Of a stretch of 64,000 nt of DNA, positions 49,858 to 59,676 are shown piece after piece. Numbering within the stretch: the stretch's first letter is position 1; every line of letters starts with the position of its first letter. Under the pieces are notes generated by a model that was not told the origin of the DNA, made no database searches, and saw only the letters and a program-made list of their open reading frames with translations. Location of the stretch: contig NZ_CP053452.2 in NCBI RefSeq assembly GCF_013128195.2, forward strand, positions 7,998,001-8,062,000. The letters are read 5' to 3'. Source of the DNA: Frigoriglobus tundricola. Lineage in GTDB: Bacteria > Planctomycetota > Planctomycetia > Gemmatales > Gemmataceae. The translations under genes were made by a program, and so were the position numbers.

Positions 49858-50058
49858 CGGTCGTTCCTCCTGTGCCCACTATACTCCGCTCAGCCAGGCA
49901 TGAGCCACTTCGTGTTGGGTTCCCGTGTGGGTTTTCAGCCAGACGGGCTGACTACAGAACGGCGCGACCCACACCGTGTGGACTAAAACCTGGCTCGCAC
50001 CGGAAGTGGAAGCATGATCGCTCGTTGACTTCGGATCGTCTGCCCGCGCCGAGCCCGC

Positions 50059-51171
50059 TCACCGCCGCGCCATCTTGCGGAGGATCTCGACCCCGCGGTG
50101 AAGGGTCTCGTCGGACGCGGCGTAGGAGATGCGGACGTGTGTGTCGCGCCGGCTGAACACGCCGCCGGGGATGATGAGCAGGTTGTGCGTGATCGCTTCG
50201 GTGACGAACTCCGTTCCCGTGTCCCACGGCGCCTTCGGGAACAGGTAGAACGCCCCACCCGGCACGGTGAACTCGTAATGGTCCTTGAGCCCGGCCACCA
50301 ACAGGTCGCGCTTGCGCCGGTAATCCGCGACGATGCCCGACACGTCGTAGTTCATCGCCGCGGTGCCCGCGTGCTGCACCACGCTCGGCGCGCACACGAA
50401 CGTGAACTGCTGGAACTTGGCCATTTCCTGTATCAGCCGCTTCGGCCCGTGCGCCCAGCCGAGCCGCCAGCCGGTCATGCCGTAGGTCTTGCCGAACCCT
50501 TCGACCACGAGCACGTTCGGGTCGTAACCTCCGGGGCTGACGTGCGGGGCGTCGTACTGGAACGCGCGGTAGATCTCGTCGCTGACGAGCAGCACCCCGC
50601 GTGCGCGGCAGAGGTCGGCGAGGTCCTTTTGCGTGGCCGCGTCGATGACCGCGCCGGTCGGGTTCGACGGCGTGGAGAGGAGCACCGCCTTGGTCCGGGG
50701 CGTGATCGCGTCCGCGAGCCGGTTCAGGTCGAGCTGGAAGCTCGGGTACGTGTCCACCGTCACCAGGTGCCCGCCGGCCAGCGCGGTCACGTTCGGGTAC
50801 GAGACGAAGTACGGGTCGGCGGTGATCACCTCGTCGCCGGGGTTGACCGTGGCGAGCATCGCGAGCACCAGAGCGCCGCTCGTGCCGCTGGTCACGATCA
50901 CGTCGCGCTCCTGGCCGGGGAACCGCGCCCGAACATCAGCGCGGAGCGCGGCGAGCAGTTCGGGGATGCCCTGCGTGACGGTGTACCCGTTCTGTCCGGC
51001 GTCGATGGCCGCCTTCGCCGCGGCCTTCACCGGTTCCGGGACGTCGAAGTGCGGCTGCCCGATGCTCAGGTTCACCGGGTTCGCGAGCGACTTGCCCAGT
51101 TCGAAGATCTTGCGGACGCCGGACACCTCGACCGCGCCGCAGCGCTGCGCCAACCAGGATTCGGGAATCAC
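50059..51171 (-). CDS. PLP-dependent aminotransferase class I (aspartate aminotransferase-like)
   Basis: I use GTG 51171 because GAGG lies 6 bases upstream; a GTG at 51192 is in frame but overlaps an inverted repeat. The 370-residue protein follows fold type I: LSIGQPHFDVPEPVKAAAK, GQNGYTVTQGIPELLAA, STPSNPTG with the substrate-binding Asn, SDEIYRAFQYD with Asp198, and EGFGKTYGMTGWRLGW with the cofactor Lys228. Family members transaminate aspartate, alanine or aromatic amino acids. The specific substrate is not determined. The 3' spacer to the DUF4058 gene is about 200 bases and empty. Confidence 0.9.
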   Translation of the reverse strand: MIPESWLAQRCGAVEVSGVRKIFELGKSLANPVNLSIGQPHFDVPEPVKAAAKAAIDAGQNGYTVTQGIPELLAALRADVRARFPGQERDVIVTSGTSGALVLAMLATVNPGDEVITADPYFVSYPNVTALAGGHLVTVDTYPSFQLDLNRLADAITPRTKAVLLSTPSNPTGAVIDAATQKDLADLCRARGVLLVSDEIYRAFQYDAPHVSPGGYDPNVLVVEGFGKTYGMTGWRLGWAHGPKRLIQEMAKFQQFTFVCAPSVVQHAGTAAMNYDVSGIVADYRRKRDLLVAGLKDHYEFTVPGGAFYLFPKAPWDTGTEFVTEAITHNLLIIPGGVFSRRDTHVRISYAASDETLHRGVEILRKMARR

Positions 51172-51188
51172 ATCGCACCTCGGAGTAT

Positions 51189-51272
51189 TCACCGCAGAGA
51201 CCGCAGAGTTGAGGACAGAGTATGAATTCTATCATCCGGTCTTCTCCGCGTTCTCTGAGGTCTCCGCGGTGA
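51189..51272. repeat. Inverted repeat of CACCGCAGAGACCGCAGAG type
   Basis: Arms 51189-51208 and 51253-51272 match at 18 of 20 positions. It lies in the spacer between the DUF3754 and aminotransferase genes. Confidence 0.8.
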
Positions 51273-51278
51273 GTGCGC

Positions 51279-52532
51279 TTATCCCGCAGCCGCAGCGAGT
51301 TCGGGCGCGTCGGCCCGCGCGTGTCGGTCCCAGAGCGCATCGAGTCGCTCCTGAGCCTGCTCGATCGGGACCGCGCGGTAACGATCGCTGATCTGCTCGA
51401 CGATGCCGCCGCGTTCCAGCTTTTGCAGCGCGTCCGCGATCTCGAAGTCGATCTCCATGTTCAGCCGGCGCTCGAGATCGAGTTCGATGTAATCGTCCAG
51501 TTGCGCCGCCGTCCAGCCGTCGCTGCCGGCGTAGCGCCAGAGGTAGAAGTACGCGAGCAGCACCTCGCGCGTCTCCTGCTCCTCCGCCTCGTCCAATAAG
51601 CGGAACATCACCCCGCCGTTGTTGTCGAGGTTCTGGTAGTACAGGCTCTGCGTGAGTTGCAGCGTGTACGTCTGCCGCGACGACTGGAAGCTGTACCACG
51701 TCTTGTACCCGTAGCCGAGAACCAGCGACACGGGCGCGTATAGCGACCACAGCGCCCCGGACGCGATCCCGCCGGCGAGCGACAGGAGCGGCATGTCCGT
51801 GAGCTTCCACACGACGTAGGCGATCGAACTCGTGACCGTGCCGCCGAGCTTCCACCGCTCCAGCGCCGGCATCTTGAGCTGCCCGCCCGGCAGCAGCATC
51901 TCGATGTCCTCGCACGGAATGTCCTTGAACAGCTTGAGGAACACGCTCTTCGTGTCGGCCTCCTCGGGCAGCCGCTTGTGCGGCTGTTGCTTGAACACGA
52001 CCGCGACGCGGGCGAACGTCGGGACCTTCACTTCGGTCTTGCGCCACCAGCGGAACCGGTGCCGGCGCGTCCGCGTGCCAGTTCCCTTTCCGCGGTAAAA
52101 CACCTCGACCTTCTCGAACGCGTCCCACGCCACGTCCATGTCCACGCCCCAGGCGCTGGCCCCCTTCATGATTTCTTCCATCTGCTCGCGGGCGAGCCGA
52201 CAGTAGTTGGCGCGGGTCATGAGGTGAACGAACGTGGCGAACAGTTGGTCGAGCGCGGCGACGCGGTCCTGACCGCTCGGCGGACTGAGTGGTTTCGGGT
52301 CGGAGTCCGGATCGAACGCGGCGTAGGCGTCCTTCAACCGGCGGATCTCGCTCTGATAGCTAATGTGGACGTGGCCGATCACCGACCGGGCGAACCGGCG
52401 GAACGCGGCCTGCTCGTCCGGTGTGAGTCGCTGGGCTTGCGTTTGTTGCGGACCCGAATCGGTACACAGGTAACCGACCAGATCGGTCACCCGGATCGGA
52501 ATGAAGTGTTCGCGGTCCTGAAATTCGGCCAT
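51279..52532 (-). CDS. DUF3754 (TMEM143-like) membrane protein
   Basis: The 417-residue protein starts [20 protein letters not shown], which with [35 protein letters not shown] matches the DUF3754 family, related to eukaryotic TMEM143. Two helical membrane segments follow in the middle ([38 protein letters not shown]). The C-terminal 130 residues are soluble and helical ([36 protein letters not shown]). The function is unknown. Confidence 0.8.
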   Translation of the reverse strand: MAEFQDREHFIPIRVTDLVGYLCTDSGPQQTQAQRLTPDEQAAFRRFARSVIGHVHISYQSEIRRLKDAYAAFDPDSDPKPLSPPSGQDRVAALDQLFATFVHLMTRANYCRLAREQMEEIMKGASAWGVDMDVAWDAFEKVEVFYRGKGTGTRTRRHRFRWWRKTEVKVPTFARVAVVFKQQPHKRLPEEADTKSVFLKLFKDIPCEDIEMLLPGGQLKMPALERWKLGGTVTSSIAYVVWKLTDMPLLSLAGGIASGALWSLYAPVSLVLGYGYKTWYSFQSSRQTYTLQLTQSLYYQNLDNNGGVMFRLLDEAEEQETREVLLAYFYLWRYAGSDGWTAAQLDDYIELDLERRLNMEIDFEIADALQKLERGGIVEQISDRYRAVPIEQAQERLDALWDRHARADAPELAAAAG

Positions 52533-52654
52533 TCTGCGACCATCTCAAAGGGAGGGGTGAGAAGGTTCTCGGCCGACCTGAACTCGGCCGCAGCACTAAA
52601 GCAACATTCGCACCAAACGGCTCCGGCTTTAGTGGAGTCTCAGGGCCGTGTGTT

Positions 52655-52709
52655 GCGAGTCGTAAAGTCGAAGACGAAACTCGCGCTGGTCTTCGACTTT
52701 ACGACTCGC
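52655..52709. repeat. CGTAAAGTCGAA-type dispersed inverted repeat, copy 4 (best preserved)
   Basis: Perfect 21-bp arms at 52655-52675 and 52689-52709 around a 13-base loop; the core is AGTCGTAAAGTCGAAGAC. It lies 19 bases 3' of the M1 peptidase gene and could serve as its terminator. Confidence 0.9.
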
Positions 52710-52728
52710 GACCTGTCGACTTCGGACC

Positions 52729-55299
52729 CTACTGCGGCCCCTTCTTCTCGCCCCGTTCGTACTTCTCCAGTCGCTTCCGCAGCTCGTCGTGATCCTTCTT
52801 CAACCGATCGAGTTCCTCACGCAGTTGTTTGAGTTCTTTCGCGTCGGGCGATGTCCGGATCGCGGTCGCCGCCTTTTTGGCGGCCTTGGCGATGTCCTCG
52901 CCGGGATCGTGGGCGGCGACCTCATCGAGTTCCTTCAGTGCGGCGCGAGCCGGCGGTCCGATGGACTCCAGCGCCGCGATGGCGGTGCGGCGGGCGCGCG
53001 AGCTTTTCTCGGTCACCACTGCTGTCAGAGCCCGCACGGCGCGCTCGCGTTCCGGGTCCGTGAGGGTGGCATCCTTCGCCAATCGCCCGACAGCCGAGAG
53101 GGCGGCCTGACGGCACGAAACGGGCTTGCCCAGCTCCGTCCAGGCGATCAGCGGCGTCAGGGCCGTTGCGTACCCGGTGTCGGCCAGTGCGGCGAGCGCC
53201 GTCGTGCACAACCGTTCGTGGTTCGACGGCTTATCGAGCCACGGCGTCAGCACCTTGACGGCGTCCGGCCGCTGCTGCTTCCCGTAGATGGCGAGCGCGG
53301 CCGCCTCCACACCCAGGCTGGGGTCCCCGGCGGTCAGCAGCGTGAGCGCGGCGGCGGCGATCCGCTCGTCCTTACCGAACCGTTCCAGGGCCTGAGCCGC
53401 GGCCCGCCGCCGTTTGGATTCTGACGCTTTGAGTTCGCCCAGTAGCGCGTCTCGGCACGCGTCGCCGCCCGACTCCGCCAAGGCGTTCATGATTTCCGCC
53501 GCAACGCCGATCGTGCGTTCCTTGCCCAGAGCGGCGACGAGCGCTTCGCGATCGGCCGGCAGTTTGCTCTTGCCGAAGTGTTCCGCCGCAACGACCCGTG
53601 ACACGGCGGTCGATCCGCCGGTCAACTGCCACACCCACCAGTCGCGGTCCTTGTCCTCCGTGATCTCCGCCAGCACGCCCTGGCCCGGGTCGATCTCGAC
53701 ACCGAGCGGCCGCGCGTCGCACGGCACCTGGAACGTGTGCGTGCGGTCGTCGATCCGCTCTTCCACCGCGCGTGCCTCCGGCCCTTTGGTGCCGTGAAGG
53801 CGGATGGCGAGCGGGAAGCGGAACGGCTCCCCCGTTTGCGTTTGCTTCACCTCGACGCGGACCCGCTTGGCCGCCGCGTCGTAAGTGGCGGCGATCGCGA
53901 GCTTCGGGTGCCCCGGCCGCTCGGTCCAGTCGTAGAAGAAGCGCTCCAGGTCCCGACCGCTGACCTGCTCCATGGCTCGGCGGAAATCGACGGTCTCCAC
54001 GGACCGGAGCCGGTTATCGGTGAGGTACCGTTTCAGCCCCGCGAAGAACACCGCGTCGCCCAACTGCTGCCGCAGCATGTGGAGGATGAACGCACCCTTG
54101 GGGTACGCGCGGTTGTCGAACATCGAGTCGGGGGTCGGGTAGCGGCGGTCCACGACGGGCCGGTCCACGGTCGCCTTGGCGCCGCGGGCCTTCCGCCAGA
54201 TGTCGAGCGAGTACTCGTCCGCGCCCTCGCGGTGCTCGGCCCAGATGCACTCGCAGTAGCTGGCGAACCCCTCGTTCAGCCACGTGTGCGCCCAGTCCCG
54301 GCAGGTCACGAGGTCGCCCCACCACTGGTGGCCGAGTTCGTGAGAGATCAGGTCGTCCTCGTCTTCGTCCAGGGCCGCGCGGGCGTCGAGCAGGCAGTCG
54401 CCCAGGGTGGTGGCGCTGGTGTTCTCCATGCCGCCGCCGAACTGTTCCGCGACCACCTGGGCGTACTTGGCCCACGGGTAATCGACACCGAACTTCCGGC
54501 TGAACAGTTCCATCATCTCGGGGGTGCGGCCGAAGGTCCGCATGGCGTCGCCCTTGCGCGCCGGCGGCACGTAATACAGCACCGGCTTGCCGCGCCACTT
54601 GTCCTCGACGATGGCGAACGGGCCGATGACGAGGGTCATCAGGTACGCCGGGTGCGGTTCGTCCTGGCGCCAGTGGAAGGTCGCCGTTTTGGCCGCCGGG
54701 TCGTTCGTCCGGCCGAGGAGCGTGCCGTTCGAGAGAACCTCGTTCCCCTCAGTGACGGTGACGACGAGTTCGGTACTCTGGCGGACGTCCGGCCGGTCGA
54801 AGCAGGGCACCCAGGCGCGGGCATCGACCGGTTCCCCCTGGCTCCAAACGGTCAGCGGAACCTCGGGCTCCGCCTTCGAGGGCGCGAAGAAGGACAGTCC
54901 CCGCTTGGGGGTGTGGATGCGGTAGTCGATCACGAGGTCGGAGGCGCTCCCGGCCGCGAGCGGCGGGTCGAAGTCGAGGACCAGCCGGGCCTTGTCGTGG
55001 GTGAACGGGACCGATTTGCGCGCCCCTTTGGCCGGGACGAGTTCGACCTTCTTCACTTCGAACCCATCTGCATCGAGTGAGACCGACGAGCGCGTGTGCG
55101 GGACGGTGAACGACAGCGTCGCGCGGCCGTCCACGGATTTGCCGGGGAGATCAACCTTGAGGTCGAGCCGCAAGTGGCGCATCTCGACCGGGCGATCGCC
55201 GGCGGTGCGGAGCGGTTCGGTACTCGGCTGAGTTCGGCCGAACGGGCCTGCGGTGACGAGGACCGCGAGGAGGGCGGGTGCGAGCAACAGGCGGCGCAT
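52729..55299 (-). CDS. M1-family zinc aminopeptidase with HEAT repeats
   Basis: The ATG at 55299 (MRRLLLAPALLAVLVTAGPF) begins a signal peptide; an in-frame start at 55353 is less likely. The 856-residue protein has an M1 N-terminal beta domain, GGMENTSATTL (GxMEN), and the zinc motif HELGH at residues 320-324 with the third ligand Glu343 in NEGFASY. About the last 300 residues are HEAT-like repeats (RRRAAAQALERFGKDERIAA), ending in a charged coiled coil (LKQLREELDRLKKDHDELRK). It removes N-terminal residues from peptides, probably in the periplasm. Confidence 0.92.
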   Translation of the reverse strand: MRRLLLAPALLAVLVTAGPFGRTQPSTEPLRTAGDRPVEMRHLRLDLKVDLPGKSVDGRATLSFTVPHTRSSVSLDADGFEVKKVELVPAKGARKSVPFTHDKARLVLDFDPPLAAGSASDLVIDYRIHTPKRGLSFFAPSKAEPEVPLTVWSQGEPVDARAWVPCFDRPDVRQSTELVVTVTEGNEVLSNGTLLGRTNDPAAKTATFHWRQDEPHPAYLMTLVIGPFAIVEDKWRGKPVLYYVPPARKGDAMRTFGRTPEMMELFSRKFGVDYPWAKYAQVVAEQFGGGMENTSATTLGDCLLDARAALDEDEDDLISHELGHQWWGDLVTCRDWAHTWLNEGFASYCECIWAEHREGADEYSLDIWRKARGAKATVDRPVVDRRYPTPDSMFDNRAYPKGAFILHMLRQQLGDAVFFAGLKRYLTDNRLRSVETVDFRRAMEQVSGRDLERFFYDWTERPGHPKLAIAATYDAAAKRVRVEVKQTQTGEPFRFPLAIRLHGTKGPEARAVEERIDDRTHTFQVPCDARPLGVEIDPGQGVLAEITEDKDRDWWVWQLTGGSTAVSRVVAAEHFGKSKLPADREALVAALGKERTIGVAAEIMNALAESGGDACRDALLGELKASESKRRRAAAQALERFGKDERIAAAALTLLTAGDPSLGVEAAALAIYGKQQRPDAVKVLTPWLDKPSNHERLCTTALAALADTGYATALTPLIAWTELGKPVSCRQAALSAVGRLAKDATLTDPERERAVRALTAVVTEKSSRARRTAIAALESIGPPARAALKELDEVAAHDPGEDIAKAAKKAATAIRTSPDAKELKQLREELDRLKKDHDELRKRLEKYERGEKKGPQ

Positions 55300-55475
55300 G
55301 CGGAGCGCTCTCACGAAAGGATCGAGGGGGGCCGGACCGAACGACCCCGACAACTCTGTGCCAGCGCGCGGCTACGCCGTGCGCGGGGCGGTCCCCGCGG
55401 TCGGGGCCGGCAACACCGGATCGGTACAATGAGTGTTATAATTGCAAGCGGCGAACAGCCACGGTCCGGACCGCC

Positions 55476-56342
55476 CTATTCTTCGAGTTCCATCGGGTCG
55501 GCCAACTTGGCGGCCGCCTCATCAGCGAGTTGATCGAGTGTGCCCTGCACCTGGCTCATGCGTTCCGGTCGCTTGTTCGCGTTCGGTTCCAGGCACTGGT
55601 GGATCAGGTCGGCCAGCCCCTCGGGCACCAGCGGGTTGGCCTCGCGCACCGGCCGCAGTTGGGACGCGAACACCTTCGTGGTCATCGGCAGGCTGTCGCC
55701 GACGGAGGTCCAGCTCGGCGGCAGCGCCAGTGTGACGAGCCGGTACATGGTCGCGCCGAGGTTGTAGATGTCGGTGCGCTCGTTGATGAGCTTGTGCGAG
55801 ACCGTTTCCGGGGCGATGTACTCCGGCGTTCCCTGCACGCGGTTCTTCGGTTCGCCCTTCACCCAGGCCAGGCCGTAATCGAGCACCTTCACGCGCGTGC
55901 CGCGCTCGAGGATCAGGTTGTTGGGCTTCATGTCGGCGTGGTAGACGCCCTGTTTGTGCATGTGGGTGAGGCCGTCGGCGATCCGCTCGAAGATGCGGAC
56001 GATTTTCGCCATCCGCTGGAGCGGGAGCCGGTCCATCGTCTGCCCCGGGACGTATTCGATCAGGAGCTTCGCCTTCTTCGGACCGGAAAACCAGCCGCTG
56101 TCGGTTTCGAAGGCGTGCACCTTGACTAAATTGGGATGATTGAGCATCTGGCCGATGCGGAACTCGTGTTTCGCTTGCTCCAGATACTTCAGGTCGTCCT
56201 TCGACTCGATATCCACGAGTTTCAGGGCGTACTCCCGGTCATCGTCCGCGCGGCGAATGTGTAAAATGCTACTGTGGGCCCCGTTGCCGAGTTGACCGAG
56301 TACCGTGAATTTGCCGATCCTGCTGATCTTTTCGACCGCCAT
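55476..56342 (-). CDS. Serine/threonine protein kinase (STPK), small
   Basis: The ATG at 56342 (MAVEKISRIGKFTVLGQLGN) gives a 288-residue stand-alone kinase domain; upstream in-frame sequence is shadow. Visible: the glycine-rich loop GQLGNGAHSS, Lys41 in YALKLVDI, Glu60 in the C helix, the catalytic loop YHADMKPNN (Asp137, His-Ala-Asp in place of His-Arg-Asp), the metal motif DYG (Asp155) and GTPEYIAPE. HAD suggests weaker dependence on activation-loop phosphorylation, as in non-RD kinases. There is no membrane helix and no partner gene. Confidence 0.9.
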   Translation of the reverse strand: MAVEKISRIGKFTVLGQLGNGAHSSILHIRRADDDREYALKLVDIESKDDLKYLEQAKHEFRIGQMLNHPNLVKVHAFETDSGWFSGPKKAKLLIEYVPGQTMDRLPLQRMAKIVRIFERIADGLTHMHKQGVYHADMKPNNLILERGTRVKVLDYGLAWVKGEPKNRVQGTPEYIAPETVSHKLINERTDIYNLGATMYRLVTLALPPSWTSVGDSLPMTTKVFASQLRPVREANPLVPEGLADLIHQCLEPNANKRPERMSQVQGTLDQLADEAAAKLADPMELEE

Positions 56343-56479
56343 CGGGCACCGAATGATGAGTGGGATGAACGGGTGAATGCTACACGGAGCGCTGCGCGGT
56401 GGCAAACAACTGGCGTGCGAACCCGCCCGCCGGGGACGACGGCCGCCATGAACCATAGTGCAGTCTCGGGCCGAGGGAT

Positions 56480-56545
56480 CGCAAGTCATAAAGCCAAAGT
56501 CCCGAACCGGTTTTGGTCTTCGATCTGACGATGTGCGACCTGACG
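56480..56545. repeat. CGTAAAGTCGAA-type dispersed repeat, copy 5 (degenerate)
   Basis: Left half CGCAAGTCATAAAGCCAAAG and right half GGTCTTCGATCTGACGATG, with GTGCGACC next, resemble the other copies but have several mismatches. Located in the divergent spacer between the kinase gene and putA. Confidence 0.55.
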
Positions 56546-56604
56546 ATCCGGAACTCCAATACAAACCACCGCCCGGCGCCGGCGGGGTTCGCTAGACACC
56601 ACAC

Positions 56605-59600
56605 ATGACTTCAGACCTCGATACCCGCACGAAAGAATTCGGCCGCGAGATCTTCGCGCGGCTCGACCGCCAGGGGCCGGTGCTCTTCACCCGCGCGTGG
56701 CTCGAAGACAAGCTGATGGGCCTGGGGATGCACGACCCGGCCCTGAAGGTGCAACTATTCCGCTTCGTGGACACGCTCCCGTACCTGAAGCGGCCCGAAG
56801 AAGTCTCACGGCACCTGCGCGAGTACCTGAACGAAGCCCGGGACGAGGTGCCGTGGTGGGTGCGGTGGGGCACGAAGGTGATCCCCAACGGCGGCGTGCT
56901 GGGTCAGGTGCTGGCGTTCGCGTCGCAGCGCGGCGCGGAACAGATGGCGCGGAAGTTCATCGCCGGGTCGAACGTCGCCGAGGCGGTCGCGGCGGTCCGC
57001 GCGATGCGGGACCGCCGGCTCGGCTTCACCATCGACCTGCTCGGCGAAGCGACCATCACCGAACCCGAAGCGGACCATGTCCAGAAGCAGTACCTGGACC
57101 TTCTGCACGGCCTGACGCGTGACGTGAACGCGCTCCCGGAGGCACCGCTGATCGACCGCGACGACCGCGGGCCGATCCCGCGCGTCAACGTGTCGGTCAA
57201 GCTCTCCGCGCTGTACAGTCAGTTCGACCCGATCGATCCCACGGGCACGTCCCGGGCGGTCCGTAAACGCCTGCGGCCGATCCTCGCGCTGGCGAAACAG
57301 ACGGGCGCGTTCGTCAACTTCGACATGGAGCAGCACAGCTTCAAGGACGTGACGCTCCAGATCTTCCGCGAGATCCTCACCGAGCCCGAGTTCCGCGACT
57401 GGCCGCACGTCGGCATCGCGATCCAGGCGTACCTTAAGGACACGGAGGCGGACCTCCACGCGCTGCTCGACTGGGCGAAGACCGTCCGCAAGACGCCCGT
57501 GTGGATCCGCCTCGTGAAAGGCGCGTACTGGGACTACGAGACCGTGATCGCGGCGCAGAACCACTGGCCGGTGCCCGTGTTCACGAAGAAGTGGCAGAGC
57601 GACGCGAACTTCGAGAAGCTGACCGAGTTCCTGCTCGCGAACGTGGAGTGGCTCGTCCCGGCGTTCGGTTCGCACAACATCCGCAGCATCTCGCACGCGC
57701 TGGCAGTGGCCGAAAAACTGAAGGTGCCGCCACGCCGCTTCGAGTTCCAGATGCTCTACGGCATGGCCGACGCGATCAAGGAATCGATCCAGTCGCTCGG
57801 CCACCGCGTCCGCATCTACACGCCCTACGGCCAGCTCCTGCCCGGCATGGCGTACCTCGTCCGCCGGCTGCTGGAGAACTCGTCGAACGATTCGTTCCTG
57901 CGCCAGGGCTTCGCCGAGGGGCTCTCGGAGGAACTGCTCCTCCGGGACCCGCGCGACTCGGGCGGAACGGCAAACACGGACGGCGCGAGTCGGAACGTGG
58001 AACAGGACACCGGTACTGGAGTTCTTGCGATGGGGCACGCGGCACCGCACTCGAATGGTTCGACACTCGCCATCCACCGCCCGCCCGCCTTCGTCAACGA
58101 CCCGCTCACCGACTTCTCGGTAGAGGCGAACCGCGCCGCCATGAAGGCCGCGCTGGACCGGGTGCGCACGGAGTTCGGCCGCACGTACCCCATCGTGATC
58201 GACAACAAGCCGCTCCCGGTGACGAAGACCCTTGACCGCGAGAACCCGTCCCGCAAGACGGAACTCGTCGGGAAGGTCGCGATGGCGACGGTTGAGCAGG
58301 CGAACGCGGCCGTGAAGTCGAGCCTCGCGGCGTTCGACGGCTGGCGCGACACGCCGGTAGAGGAGCGGGCCGCACTGCTGCACCGGGTGGCGGAGCAGTT
58401 CCGGACACGCCGGTTCGAGCTGTCCGCGTGGATCGTGTTCGAGACCGGCAAACCGTGGCGCGAGTCCGACGCCGACGTGGCCGAGGCGATCGACTTCTGC
58501 GAGTACTACGCGGCCGAAATGCTCAAGCTCGGCACGCCGCAGCACCGCGACGTGCCGGGCGAAGACAACCGCTACTTCTATGAGCCGCGCGGCGTCGCCG
58601 TGATCATCGCGCCGTGGAACTTCCCGCTCGCGATCCTCACCGGCATGGCGACCGCGGCCCTCGTCGCGGGCAACACGATCATCCTGAAGCCGGCGGAACA
58701 GTCGAGCATCGTCGGCGCGAAGTTAATGGAGTGCTTGCAGGCCGCGGGCGTGCCGCCGGGTGTGGCGAACTTCCTGCCGGGCGACGGCGAAGAAATCGGC
58801 CCGACCCTGGTCCGGCACCCGGACGTGGCGCTGATCGCCTTCACCGGCTCGCTGAAGGTGGCGCTCATCATCAACGAAGAGGCGTCGAAAACGCCCGGCG
58901 GACAGAACTTCGTGAAGAAGGTGATCGCCGAGATGGGCGGCAAGAACGCCGTCATCGTGGACGCCGACGCCGACCTCGACGAGGCGGTGAAGGGCGTGGT
59001 CGATTCGGCGTTCGGGTACGGCGGGCAGAAGTGCTCGGCCGGCTCTCGAGCGATCGTCCTCGACGGGATCTACGACCAGTTCCTCGCGCGACTCGTGGAG
59101 GCGACCAAGAGCCTGACGGTGAAGGCCGCGGACGATCCCGGTTCGTCGCTCGGCCCGGTCATCGACGCGGAGGCCCGCACCCGCATCCTGAAGTTCATCG
59201 AGGCCGGGAAGAAAGAGGCGAAGCTCGCGCACCAGACGGACCTCGGCGCGCTCGCGGAGCAGGGCTACTTCGTCCCGCCGACGATCTTCTCGGACGTGCC
59301 CGAGAACGCCTCGGTCGCTCAGGACGAGATCTTCGGCCCGGTGCTGTCGGTGCTGCGTGCGAAGGACCTGGACGACGCGCTGCGGATCGCGAACGGCACG
59401 AAGTACGCACTGACCGGTGGGTGCTACAGCCGCAGCCCGAGCCACCTGGAAAAGGTGAAGCGCCGGTTCCGCGTGGGCAACCTGTACATCAACCGCAAGT
59501 GTACCGGCGCGCTGGTCGATCGCCAGCCGTTCGGCGGGTTCAAGTTGAGCGGCATCGGCTCGAAGGCCGGCGGCCCGGACTACCTGTTGCAGTTCGTGCT

Positions 59601-59667
59601 GCCGCGGACGATCACCGAGAACCAGATGCGCCGCGGCTTCGCACCGGAGGCGGGCGTGGGGGAGTGA
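56605..59667 (+). CDS. putA: Bifunctional proline dehydrogenase / L-glutamate gamma-semialdehyde dehydrogenase
   Basis: The 1020-residue protein oxidises proline to glutamate in two steps. Residues about 1-440 form the FAD-dependent PRODH barrel (VNVSVKLSALYSQFDPIDP; VRIYTPYGQLLPGMAYLVRR; RRLLENSSNDSFL). A linker of about 60 residues follows (DPRDSGGTANTDGASRN onward). The rest is an aldehyde dehydrogenase: APWNFPLAILTGMATAALV, AFTGSLKVALIINEEA, EMGGKNAVIVDAD, catalytic Cys810 in GYGGQKCSAGSR, and the C-terminal FGGFKLSGIGSKAGG. There is no N-terminal DNA-binding domain as in E. coli PutA, so it would not self-regulate that way. No Shine-Dalgarno is obvious. Confidence 0.95.
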   Translation: MTSDLDTRTKEFGREIFARLDRQGPVLFTRAWLEDKLMGLGMHDPALKVQLFRFVDTLPYLKRPEEVSRHLREYLNEARDEVPWWVRWGTKVIPNGGVLGQVLAFASQRGAEQMARKFIAGSNVAEAVAAVRAMRDRRLGFTIDLLGEATITEPEADHVQKQYLDLLHGLTRDVNALPEAPLIDRDDRGPIPRVNVSVKLSALYSQFDPIDPTGTSRAVRKRLRPILALAKQTGAFVNFDMEQHSFKDVTLQIFREILTEPEFRDWPHVGIAIQAYLKDTEADLHALLDWAKTVRKTPVWIRLVKGAYWDYETVIAAQNHWPVPVFTKKWQSDANFEKLTEFLLANVEWLVPAFGSHNIRSISHALAVAEKLKVPPRRFEFQMLYGMADAIKESIQSLGHRVRIYTPYGQLLPGMAYLVRRLLENSSNDSFLRQGFAEGLSEELLLRDPRDSGGTANTDGASRNVEQDTGTGVLAMGHAAPHSNGSTLAIHRPPAFVNDPLTDFSVEANRAAMKAALDRVRTEFGRTYPIVIDNKPLPVTKTLDRENPSRKTELVGKVAMATVEQANAAVKSSLAAFDGWRDTPVEERAALLHRVAEQFRTRRFELSAWIVFETGKPWRESDADVAEAIDFCEYYAAEMLKLGTPQHRDVPGEDNRYFYEPRGVAVIIAPWNFPLAILTGMATAALVAGNTIILKPAEQSSIVGAKLMECLQAAGVPPGVANFLPGDGEEIGPTLVRHPDVALIAFTGSLKVALIINEEASKTPGGQNFVKKVIAEMGGKNAVIVDADADLDEAVKGVVDSAFGYGGQKCSAGSRAIVLDGIYDQFLARLVEATKSLTVKAADDPGSSLGPVIDAEARTRILKFIEAGKKEAKLAHQTDLGALAEQGYFVPPTIFSDVPENASVAQDEIFGPVLSVLRAKDLDDALRIANGTKYALTGGCYSRSPSHLEKVKRRFRVGNLYINRKCTGALVDRQPFGGFKLSGIGSKAGGPDYLLQFVLPRTITENQMRRGFAPEAGVGE

Positions 59668-59676
59668 CGAAGAGAT

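Noticed and set aside
53737-55080. 447-residue plus-strand frame opposite the M1 peptidase
   Set aside because: Shadow composition; the minus-strand frame has the zinc motif and a signal peptide.
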